Below, in pieces: positions 1 through 6,095 of a stretch of 6,095 nucleotides of DNA. This stretch comes from an uncultured Opitutia bacterium (GTDB taxonomy: Bacteria; Verrucomicrobiota; Verrucomicrobiia; Opitutales; UBA953). The DNA lies in contig CAIMFE010000109.1 in NCBI GenBank assembly GCA_903840235.1, forward strand, positions 1-6,095, given 5' to 3'. The position numbers and the translations under genes are program-made. The notes beneath the pieces were generated by a model, which had not been told where the DNA came from, did not search any database, and worked only from the letters and a program-made list of their open reading frames with translations. Position 1 is the first letter of the stretch, and every line of letters starts with the position of its first letter.

Positions 1-2270
1 AAAATTTCCTTACGAGTGTTCTCCTGCATCTCGTCGTAGAACTTCTTCTGATTGTCTTCGAAGTCACAGTAAATGATTTGTTCAATCTTCGCAGGTAACT
101 CGGGAGCTACGGCTACCTTAGAGCGACGTAGTAAATACGGCGCTGCCATTTGTAATAATCGGTCGTCGTGCCATTTTCGGTCATCCATCGCGACACGCTC
201 TTCAACCTTAGGCAAGTAGCCAGGCATCAGGTAACCAAAGAGGGAACGAAGATCTTCTAGTGAGTTTTCAACGGGCGTACCCGTTAAAATATAGCGACCT
301 TTCGCAATGAGTTGTTTGACGGCCTTGGTCGACTGCGCTCGAGGATTTTTAATATTCTGTCCTTCATCGCAAATCGCCACACCCCAATTTACCATCGAGA
401 AAGAGCCGATATCGCGGGCTAAGGTGCCGTATGAAGTGATGACTAAATCGTAACGCTTTAAGAATTCGGGCGATGATTCACGGAACTGTCCGTGGTGCGG
501 TAAAACTTTCATGCTCGGCGTAAATCTCCGCGCTTCCCGTCTCCAATTTTCAACCAATGAAGCAGGGCAGATAACCAGACAGGGCCCGTCGGCTGGACGT
601 TCGCGACGTACGACTTCCATGAAGGCCAACGCTTGAACAGTTTTACCGAGACCCATTTCGTCAGCCAGTAAACCGCCTAAATTATTCCGGTGTAAGTGCC
701 ATAACCACGCGACGCCTAACTTTTGATAGATGCGCAACATCTGATCAAGGTCTTCACGAATTGGTGCTGGTTGTAATTTGGAAAGATTACGAATCGCATC
801 CGAACGCTTGGTCCAAGTTTCCGGAGGAGCAAAGGCCGCTTGTAATTCTTCGGCAATCGCATCGGCACTCGCTAAGTCTGCAAAGCCGATTTTCAAATTC
901 ATATCTAAGTCTACATCGCGCTTGGATTCGCCGGTGATTCGACGTTGGGCATTGCGAATAGACTCAAGTAATTCGGGGGTAATCAGACGAGGTCCGCGGT
1001 CGGTATAGAAGAACATTCTTCCGCTAGCTAAAGCTTCTTGAACCACTTTCGGGGTCTTACCTTCCGGATCAATGCCGATGGCAAAGCGATAGCCTTCGGT
1101 GTCTTCAGCGGCTGCACATTTCGCTTTGGCTAACTGCACATTGCGCAGGGAGTGCGATAAATTGTGCGTAAAGTATGCACGATTATCTTCGCAAAGGATT
1201 TTGTGATGTCGGGCCAAGAAATTCAGCACCTGAATCGTGCCACCTAATCTCCACTCCCGGGTACTGGTTTCTAAAATGAATCCGTTACGTTGTAGAACTT
1301 CACGTAATTCAGCCACTGCTCCACCGGCTTTTTGGGGGAGGCGAATGCGTAACCATTTCATGGAACCATCCACCCAAGTTGTATCTTCGCTACCACGATC
1401 TTGCGCACGAATTTCTTCTTTCTCGTCATCTAATTCTTCTCCGTTGGCAGTCGTTTGCGGAGTCGGATTAGGGTCGTCTAAATATTCATGCACACCTGCA
1501 AGCTCGTTGCCATTCCACACCATCGGTGTTTCAGGCGCATTCGCCATGCGGAATATAGTGAGGTCTTTTCCGAAGGCTAGAAGCTGTCGTAGGTGTCGAC
1601 GAGTGAGAGGGAGGAGGCCTTGGAGTTTTCCGTTACAAAGATTTTCTAAAATCGACAGGAAAATAACCGTATTGGTCTCAATCGTCCAAGCTTTCGTGCG
1701 ATCAATATTTTCCGGCGCCACTTGGACGTCATCAATCCGTAATTCTAAACGACAAATAATTTCATCTCGTTGTGAGGAGGTCGCAATATTCGGTGGAATA
1801 ATAAAGCGGACTTCAATCGGAGTACCTTTTTTCGGAGAAAGATTAATCGTGCGTAACTTCGGACCGCTGCTCGCTAAATTATTGGCGGGCGCCGTATTCT
1901 TATCTTCCGCGAGCTTGGCGTCATTGGCTTTTACTTTGGTCGGCTCGATATCATCGGTGAGCTTGAGATAGCCTTCTTTAACCGCTAAAACTAAATAGGC
2001 GGCGAGGGAGTGAACGCAGAGCTTGCGTTGAACCAAGGAAACTTCGCACGCACACTCATTGCGCTGGAAGGTGATGGATCGTAAGTTCCAAATGGCCTCG
2101 CGAGATTCCTTACCGTCGTCGACCGTCGCCTGAACCGTGGGAAACGTCCAGTTGGCCTTCTTTACTTTGCCTTTAGCAATCAGCTCCTTGGCAAGGAGAA
2201 TAGTGGCCCCACCGGCGAGATCAATGAGCTCGTCCTCTGAGATATTTGGCAACGGCTGACGTGGAGCCAT
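1..2270 (-). CDS. SNF2-family DEAD/DEAH-box helicase with N-terminal SWIM zinc finger (C-terminus outside window)
   Basis: An uninterrupted frame of 756 codons runs off the left edge. It encodes a superfamily 2 ATPase of the SNF2 type, expected to translocate on double-stranded DNA and remodel DNA-protein complexes; the bacterial substrate is not known. A SWIM-type zinc site lies near the N-terminus (C73-A-C75 ... C85-V-H87). About 400 residues of associated region follow, with an acidic, probably disordered linker at about 262-298. The first RecA-like lobe has LRIYQ-x-LGV at about 512-520, Walker A DEMGLGKT (K543), DEGQ at 635-638 followed by NIKN, motif III LTGTPVEN from 662, and PYLLRRSK near the end. 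The second lobe is outside the window. The ATG at 2270 is favoured because an in-frame TAA lies three codons upstream; no Shine-Dalgarno sequence precedes it. It follows dapF by 75 bases on the same strand. DEGQ replaces the usual bacterial DEAQ and resembles the DEGH of Rad54. Confidence 0.93.
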   Translation of the reverse strand, partial: MAPRQPLPNISEDELIDLAGGATILLAKELIAKGKVKKANWTFPTVQATVDDGKESREAIWNLRSITFQRNECACEVSLVQRKLCVHSLAAYLVLAVKEGYLKLTDDIEPTKVKANDAKLAEDKNTAPANNLASSGPKLRTINLSPKKGTPIEVRFIIPPNIATSSQRDEIICRLELRIDDVQVAPENIDRTKAWTIETNTVIFLSILENLCNGKLQGLLPLTRRHLRQLLAFGKDLTIFRMANAPETPMVWNGNELAGVHEYLDDPNPTPQTTANGEELDDEKEEIRAQDRGSEDTTWVDGSMKWLRIRLPQKAGGAVAELREVLQRNGFILETSTREWRLGGTIQVLNFLARHHKILCEDNRAYFTHNLSHSLRNVQLAKAKCAAAEDTEGYRFAIGIDPEGKTPKVVQEALASGRMFFYTDRGPRLITPELLESIRNAQRRITGESKRDVDLDMNLKIGFADLASADAIAEELQAAFAPPETWTKRSDAIRNLSKLQPAPIREDLDQMLRIYQKLGVAWLWHLHRNNLGGLLADEMGLGKTVQALAFMEVVRRERPADGPCLVICPASLVENWRREARRFTPSMKVLPHHGQFRESSPEFLKRYDLVITSYGTLARDIGSFSMVNWGVAICDEGQNIKNPRAQSTKAVKQLIAKGRYILTGTPVENSLEDLRSLFGYLMPGYLPKVEERVAMDDRKWHDDRLLQMAAPYLLRRSKVAVAPELPAKIEQIIYCDFEDNQKKFYDEMQENTRKEI

Positions 2271-2291
2271 TAGTGGTTATTTACGTGGGTA

Positions 2292-2314
2292 GATGCTTCA
2301 CGTGTGGAGGCATC
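2292..2314. repeat. imperfect inverted repeat in the dapF-SNF2 gene gap
   Basis: The arms GATGCTTC and GAGGCATC (plus strand) surround a 7-base spacer that contains ACGTG. They pair over 8 positions with one G-U wobble in plus-strand RNA, or with one C-A mismatch in the minus-strand transcript. There is no T-run after it on the minus strand, so it is not a standard terminator for dapF. It lies 21 bases before the SNF2 start codon and could be an operator or a leader hairpin. A chance origin is also possible. Confidence 0.3.
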
Positions 2315-2345
2315 AAATAATGAATGTTAGGAAAGACTTTTCGCT

Positions 2346-3200
2346 TTAAGAAGCGACGTCTTGGTCCGTTACACCAGGGTGCATCTCATAGATGCCTACC
2401 GGAGTCGTCGGACCTGTCATTACAATGGAGTAGTCGGCCCCAATGCCAATCACAATCTTACCCCCAGGCATATTTACCGTTAAATCGGCATCAACTAGCC
2501 CCATTTTGTAGGCCACCGCCGCACAGGCCGATGAGGATGAGCCCGACGCCAAAGTGTAACCTGCGCCACGTTCCCAGATTTCAATTTGAATGTTCTTACG
2601 ATCCAAGACCTTTAAAAATTGTACGTTGGTACGATTCGGAAAATTGGTGTGCAGTTCTAAATCAGGTCCGTAGGTCTTAGCTAAATCAGCAGTCAGATTA
2701 TCAACAGGAATCACGCAGTGCGGATTTCCCACCGTCGCCGCCCAATATTTAAAGGTCTTACCTTTTACAGTGATTTCTTCACCTAAGACTTCACGATCAG
2801 GTCCGACGTGAGGAATCTGCGGTGCACGGAAGGAGACTTTACCCATTTCTACGCGAATGCGATTACCGCCTTCGAAAACGGAACAGCCCACTAATCCACC
2901 CGGGGTATGAATTTTAAATTCTTCACCTTCTTTGACGCGACGAGTTTCTAAAAGGTGACGACAGAAAATTCGAATGCCGTTTCCAGACTTCTCCGCTTCG
3001 GATCCATCGGGATTTAAAATGCGTAAACCAAAAGCACCGTCTTTACGTTCAATCGGACCGTAAAGAATTCCGTCTGAACCTAAACCGTAGTGACGATGAC
3101 AAACTTTGCGGATCACTTCAGGAGAAAAGAGGGTCGGACAATCTTTTGGCTCTAAAACCAAATAGTCATTTCCTAGGGCATGGTACTTCGCAAAGCGCAT
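2346..3200 (-). CDS. dapF: DapF-family diaminopimelate epimerase homologue with Ser/Ser in place of the catalytic cysteines
   Basis: The family interconverts LL- and meso-diaminopimelate in the cytoplasm, in lysine and peptidoglycan synthesis, using two cysteines as an acid/base pair without a cofactor. The 284-residue product has the expected length and signatures: KYHALGNDY at the N-terminus (Asn11), HYGLGSDG, NPDGSE (Asn63), GNPHCVI (Asn159), NRTN (Asn192) and ERGAG (Glu210-Arg211). The residue before GNG, normally Cys73, is Ser72 (AEKSGNG). The second, normally Cys217 in ACGSGACA, is Ser219 in LASGSSSSACA, where the loop is also about two residues longer. The reaction is therefore less certain than the fold. 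The frame is also open upstream to a GTG at 3242, which would add 14 residues, but the family N-terminus matches the ATG at 3200. It lies downstream of comM and upstream of the SNF2 gene. No clear Shine-Dalgarno sequence is seen for either start. Confidence 0.88.
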   Translation of the reverse strand: MRFAKYHALGNDYLVLEPKDCPTLFSPEVIRKVCHRHYGLGSDGILYGPIERKDGAFGLRILNPDGSEAEKSGNGIRIFCRHLLETRRVKEGEEFKIHTPGGLVGCSVFEGGNRIRVEMGKVSFRAPQIPHVGPDREVLGEEITVKGKTFKYWAATVGNPHCVIPVDNLTADLAKTYGPDLELHTNFPNRTNVQFLKVLDRKNIQIEIWERGAGYTLASGSSSSACAAVAYKMGLVDADLTVNMPGGKIVIGIGADYSIVMTGPTTPVGIYEMHPGVTDQDVAS

Positions 3201-3242
3201 AAGGGTATAATGGCTCTTTTTCGTAGAGAAAAGCAAGCCCAC
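3201..3242 (-). promoter_or_regulatory. possible weak promoter and hairpin just upstream of dapF
   Basis: If dapF starts at the ATG at 3200, the 53 bases after comM are non-coding. On the minus strand they hold a -35-like TTGCTT (3236-3231) and a -10-like CATTAT (3212-3207) with an 18-base spacer. This would place transcription start at or near the ATG, giving a leaderless message. The same bases can fold as GGCT/AGCC plus TTTTC/GAAAA with an asymmetric internal loop (3212-3239). Both readings are weak. If the GTG at 3242 is the true start, this stretch is coding instead. Confidence 0.2.
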
Positions 3243-3253
3243 GCATGTCTAAA

Positions 3254-4780
3254 TTACCGCCGATCGAGCGAGCGATAATGAATCGCCTCGAGTAAATGCG
3301 CCGTCGAAATTTGCTCCGCATTGGCTAAGTCTGCAATCGTCCGCGACACCCGCAAAATGCGGTCATAAGCACGTGCCGACAGCGATAATTTCTCCATGGC
3401 CTGTTGCAATAAATCCCCTTGGGCATGGTCTAAAGCACAGTTTTCTCGTAAAGCTTTGCCCGACAACAGGGCATTGCAGGCATAGGGCTGATCTTGAAAT
3501 CTTTTTCTCTGAATTTCTCTCGCCGCTTCAATCCTCTGCCGAATTTCTTTTGAAGCTTCACCGGGTTGAGTATTTCTGAGCTCTTCAATCGAAAGCGCGG
3601 GAGCTTCAATTTGTATGTCAATCCGATCCAAGAGCGGCCCAGAAATTTTTGCGCGGTAACGTTGAATATGAACTTGGGAACACCGACACTCCTTCTGGCG
3701 ATCTCCTAGATGTCCGCAGGGACAGGGATTCATTGCGGCGACTAACATAAACCGAGCTGGCAGAGTGACTTTCGCTGCTGCCCGTGAAACAGTAACACAT
3801 CCATCTTCAAGGGGTTGACGTAGTACCTCGAGCGCCGCCCGACGAAACTCCGGTAACTCATCGAGGAATAATACGCCCAGATGCGCGAGTGAGACTTCCC
3901 CCGGACCGGGAATACTGCCACCACCGATTAACCCAATATCACTGATCGTATGGTGAGGAGATCTGAACGGTCGCCGCCATTTTTTATTTTTATCCTGAAA
4001 AGCTAAACCTGCTGCCGAATGTACGGATAAAATTTGAATATATTCATCGGCATTGGGCGTGGGTAGAATGGAGGGTAGGCGTTTTGCGATCAGCGACTTT
4101 CCTGAACCAGGTGGGCCCAAAATGATGATATTATGCCCGCCCGCCGCTGCGACTTCGACCGCTCGCCGAACTTTAATTTGTCCCTTCACCTCCGAAAAAT
4201 CAGGCTCACCATCATCAGCCGTTAATAATAAATTTTCATCTCTAGGTGGTAGTGGCTGATACTTGGGATCGTTCGATAAAAATCGCAATGCGCCATCGAG
4301 CGAATCCACCGCAACCGCTTCAATGTCTTTTACCAACGCCGCTTCCTCCGCCGAAGCTCTGGGTAAAATCACACCTTTTAGTTTTAATTTTTTGGCTAGT
4401 AGGGCAATGGCCACTCCGCCTTTAACCGCACGAGTTCCACCACTGAGTCCTAATTCGCCAGCAATTAAATAATCAGACAATTTATTTTTATTAATTTGCC
4501 CAGTCGCCGCCGCCATCCCAATCGCAATCGGTAAATCGTACATTGAACCTTCTTTACGTAAATCGCCCGGCGCTAAATTAATCGTAGTTTTGGTTTCATA
4601 CCCGCGCAGCCCCGTGTTTTGTAACGCCGAGAGAACGCGATCTTCCGATTCCTTCACGCCCTTGTCTGGTAGGCCTACGATTTCTAATCTCAAGTCACCG
4701 ACCTCACCCGTATTTACTTCTACCTCAACAGGCACGGCTTCAACGCCGACCAGCGCAGCCGAATGGAGCGATGCAAACAT
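3254..4780 (-). CDS. comM: ComM/YifB-family Mg-chelatase-like AAA+ ATPase
   Basis: ComM (YifB) proteins are cytoplasmic AAA+ ATPases. The Vibrio cholerae member is a hexameric helicase that promotes branch migration when transformed DNA is integrated, and homologues are also widespread in bacteria not known to be competent. Starting at this ATG the product has 508 residues, close to E. coli ComM (about 506). The N-terminal half is the Lon-protease-like ChlI domain (EIVGLPDKGVKES, then INLAPGDLRKEG). The Mg-chelatase AAA core follows, with Walker A GPPGSGKS at 222-229, Walker B VLFLDELPEF at 303-312, the MNPCPCG motif with CPCG at 353-356, a nearby C-R-C pair at 365-367, and LLDRIDI with the likely arginine finger. 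The C-terminal Mg_chelatase_C domain ends in HYRSLDRR. The frame continues upstream to an ATG at 4801 and a GTG at 4804. The start at 4780 is preferred because the family begins with M-x-A-x-x-x-S-A-A; GAAGAG before the ATG at 4801 keeps that alternative open. The gap to the preceding gene is 57-81 bases. Confidence 0.95.
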   Translation of the reverse strand: MFASLHSAALVGVEAVPVEVEVNTGEVGDLRLEIVGLPDKGVKESEDRVLSALQNTGLRGYETKTTINLAPGDLRKEGSMYDLPIAIGMAAATGQINKNKLSDYLIAGELGLSGGTRAVKGGVAIALLAKKLKLKGVILPRASAEEAALVKDIEAVAVDSLDGALRFLSNDPKYQPLPPRDENLLLTADDGEPDFSEVKGQIKVRRAVEVAAAGGHNIIILGPPGSGKSLIAKRLPSILPTPNADEYIQILSVHSAAGLAFQDKNKKWRRPFRSPHHTISDIGLIGGGSIPGPGEVSLAHLGVLFLDELPEFRRAALEVLRQPLEDGCVTVSRAAAKVTLPARFMLVAAMNPCPCGHLGDRQKECRCSQVHIQRYRAKISGPLLDRIDIQIEAPALSIEELRNTQPGEASKEIRQRIEAAREIQRKRFQDQPYACNALLSGKALRENCALDHAQGDLLQQAMEKLSLSARAYDRILRVSRTIADLANAEQISTAHLLEAIHYRSLDRR

Positions 4781-4861
4781 ACCCCCACAAACCTGAATCA
4801 TCACAGCTCTTCAAGTGACGACTACTGGGCTATTTATTGGGTAAAACCTACCAGATACCGA

Positions 4862-6013
4862 CTATTTCTTAATGGATTTTAGCAGGGCAGGGATATCGAC
4901 TGAATCTCGTATCATTTTTTCAATAATCGGAATTTTATCCGAGTCCTGCTTCATCGTCTTCACGGTCATATTATTAATACGTGCCGTGACTGCGAACGAC
5001 TCTGCTTCAACAGCCGCTACAGGAATGCCTGCATCGGTCAACTTTTTCATGAGGGCATCATTTGGCAGTAAGCCGTTCGACAAAATAATTCCCGCTAAAG
5101 ATTTGGCACCACCACCTTCAATGAAAGCTTCAAGTAGGTCTTCACGATCTCCCGGAACAATGACGAGCGTACCATTGACCCGAAAATATTCAGCGGCGCG
5201 ACGGGCTGACATCGCCCCAATCACGACGCGACGTACTCGACGCAATCCTGCGGGCTGGTGAATCCATCGTGCTTTGGTTTCTTCTGCTACCTGATCAAGA
5301 TTCGGATAAACCAAAGTTTCTTGCAGAGGTACGACTCCAATCAAAGGTACGCCTAATTTTTTCAATCCACGGCTGGCGAAGTCGCGAATGAAATCAATTT
5401 TATCAGGTAATACTTTATTTAAAATGACGCCCACAACTTCGACACCTGATTGGTCGAAAAGGGCCTTATTGAGGGCGATTTCATCAATCGGTTTACCAAT
5501 ACCACCCGCTGCTACAATGAGCGCTTTAGAGCCTAAAACCTTGGCGTTATCGGCATTAGAGGCACCGAACACTGAACCGACTCCCGCGTGTCCGGAACCT
5601 TCCACCACAATAATATCCTTACCGTACGCAGCACGGTCGAACGCCCGACAGATTCGGTCTTTTAATTGAGGACCAATCTCGTTTGGATTTTCTAAATAGT
5701 TTTTGGTGAACTCAGGCCCAATCGCCACGGGCGACATCGCTGCGATCGGAATATCTAAAGAAAATAATCCATCGATGAGTAAAGTATCTTCATCCACTTG
5801 ATCTTCACCCGATTGCACAATGCGTTGAGCAATCGGTTTAATGTAACCGACATTCAGACCCATGGTTTGCAAAGCCGCGGTTAAGCCTAAGCAGGTCGTG
5901 GTCTTTCCATCATTCATCCGCGTTGCTGCGACAAAGATACGACTCGTATCTTTATTCATCGGGCTATTGAGTAGGCCCGGAATATTATCAGCGAAGCGTT
6001 TGCGTGAAGCCAT
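4862..6013 (-). CDS. BioD-like P-loop plus DRTGG-domain protein (phosphotransacetylase N-terminal-region homologue)
   Basis: This 383-residue protein resembles the N-terminal, non-catalytic half of long phosphate acetyltransferases (E. coli Pta type). It has a dethiobiotin-synthetase-like P-loop domain, then a DRTGG-like domain. Visible motifs are the P-loop AATRMNDGKTTT (29-40), YIKP (57-60), the BioD-type VVEGSGHAGVGS (136-147) and GVILNKV (195-201). In the second half, from about residue 258, are VIGAMSARRAAEYF, VPGDRED (286-292, the DR of DRTGG) and AGIILSNG (307-314). The catalytic PTA/PTB domain is absent and a TAG stop ends the protein, so phosphotransacetylase activity is not expected. 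In Pta this region has been linked to allosteric control, but the role of stand-alone versions is unknown to me. The ATG at 6013 lies 11 bases after the preceding stop, consistent with co-transcription. Met19 is an alternative start just before the P-loop domain. No Shine-Dalgarno sequence is apparent. Confidence 0.85.
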   Translation of the reverse strand: MASRKRFADNIPGLLNSPMNKDTSRIFVAATRMNDGKTTTCLGLTAALQTMGLNVGYIKPIAQRIVQSGEDQVDEDTLLIDGLFSLDIPIAAMSPVAIGPEFTKNYLENPNEIGPQLKDRICRAFDRAAYGKDIIVVEGSGHAGVGSVFGASNADNAKVLGSKALIVAAGGIGKPIDEIALNKALFDQSGVEVVGVILNKVLPDKIDFIRDFASRGLKKLGVPLIGVVPLQETLVYPNLDQVAEETKARWIHQPAGLRRVRRVVIGAMSARRAAEYFRVNGTLVIVPGDREDLLEAFIEGGGAKSLAGIILSNGLLPNDALMKKLTDAGIPVAAVEAESFAVTARINNMTVKTMKQDSDKIPIIEKMIRDSVDIPALLKSIKK

Positions 6014-6017
6014 AGTG

Positions 6018-6031
6018 AGACTGCTTAGTCT
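6018..6031. repeat. short perfect inverted repeat at the junction of the last two genes
   Basis: AGACT and AGTCT arms surround a 4-base loop. The repeat overlaps the stop codon of the upstream gene and ends five bases before the ATG of the BioD-DRTGG gene. In the minus-strand transcript it could form a 5-bp hairpin over the ribosome-binding region. It is short enough to have arisen by chance. Confidence 0.2.
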
Positions 6032-6095
6032 TTTAGCTTCGGATAGAGGAATGATTTGTCGACCGCCTGTGCTGCCACAATCACCGCGGTACCAA
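6025..6095 (-). CDS. C-terminal fragment of an unidentified protein (5' part outside window)
   Basis: Reading the minus strand from the right edge, one frame encodes 22 residues (GTAVIVAAQAVDKSF, then LYPKLKD) and ends in TAA. The gap to the next ATG is 11 bases on the same strand, as expected for adjacent genes in an operon. The fragment is too short for me to recognise a family. An alanine/valine-rich stretch is followed by a lysine-rich tail. That this is a gene end is inferred from the open frame and the spacing; the other two frames also stay open for part of this short stretch, so certainty is moderate. Confidence 0.5.
   Translation of the reverse strand, partial: GTAVIVAAQAVDKSFLYPKLKD

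Noticed and set aside
1237..1971. A 244-codon open frame on the plus strand
   Set aside because: It lies wholly antisense to the SNF2 gene, which has clear motifs on the minus strand. Its translation is rich in Ser and Arg with no recognisable domain, as expected of a shadow frame.
2342..2355. Hairpin CGCTT/AAGCG over the dapF stop codon as a terminator
   Set aside because: The stem is only 5 bp and in the minus-strand transcript it is followed by A residues, not a U-run, so it does not fit a rho-independent terminator.
2324..2680. A 118-codon plus-strand frame over the 3' part of dapF
   Set aside because: The translation is low-complexity-like (Pro, His, Arg, Ser) with no family resemblance, and dapF is clearly coding on the other strand.
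3430..3924. Short minus-strand frames inside comM
   Set aside because: They are out of frame with comM, overlap its well-conserved AAA core, and show no recognisable protein.
4805..4861. Possible promoter or leader element between the BioD-DRTGG gene and comM
   Set aside because: The gap holds an AT-rich AATAAATAG and a 4-bp GGTA/TACC hairpin, but no convincing -35/-10 pair or riboswitch-like structure.
4872..5261. A 129-codon plus-strand frame over the DRTGG region
   Set aside because: It is antisense to a well-supported gene, and the Ser/Arg/Thr-rich translation shows no domain.

Overview
The window is a compact stretch of bacterial chromosome with every recognisable gene on the minus strand and gaps of about 10-80 bases. 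Read in the direction of transcription (from base 6095 down to base 1) the order is: the last 22 codons of an unidentified gene; a 383-residue P-loop protein with a BioD-like domain followed by a DRTGG-like domain; comM/yifB, a Mg-chelatase-type AAA+ ATPase; a DapF-family diaminopimelate epimerase; and a large SNF2-type helicase with an N-terminal SWIM zinc finger, which runs off the left edge. The tight co-directional packing suggests one or two operons. No rRNA, tRNA, CRISPR array, transposase, phage gene or convincing rho-independent terminator was seen.

The organism is a bacterium that probably makes diaminopimelate (peptidoglycan and/or lysine), with roughly balanced base composition and frequent TTA leucine codons. 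Start codons are not preceded by clear Shine-Dalgarno sequences. A large SWIM-SNF2 helicase together with a free-standing BioD-DRTGG protein would fit a PVC-type lineage such as Verrucomicrobia, but this is a guess; nothing here fixes the phylum.

The genes do not form an obvious single pathway. ComM is linked in other bacteria to branch migration of recombination intermediates during transformation, the SNF2 protein is a DNA- or RNP-remodelling ATPase, DapF serves lysine/cell-wall synthesis, and the BioD-DRTGG protein resembles the N-terminal half of long phosphotransacetylases without the catalytic half.

The observation most worth following up is in the DapF homologue. Both positions that hold the catalytic cysteines in characterised diaminopimelate epimerases are serine (Ser72 and Ser219, counted from the ATG at 3200), and the glycine-rich loop after the second one is altered and about two residues longer. 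All the other substrate-contact residues I can align are kept. This points either to a serine-based epimerase subfamily or to a changed reaction. I found no evidence of a defence system, mobile element or other multi-gene novel system.
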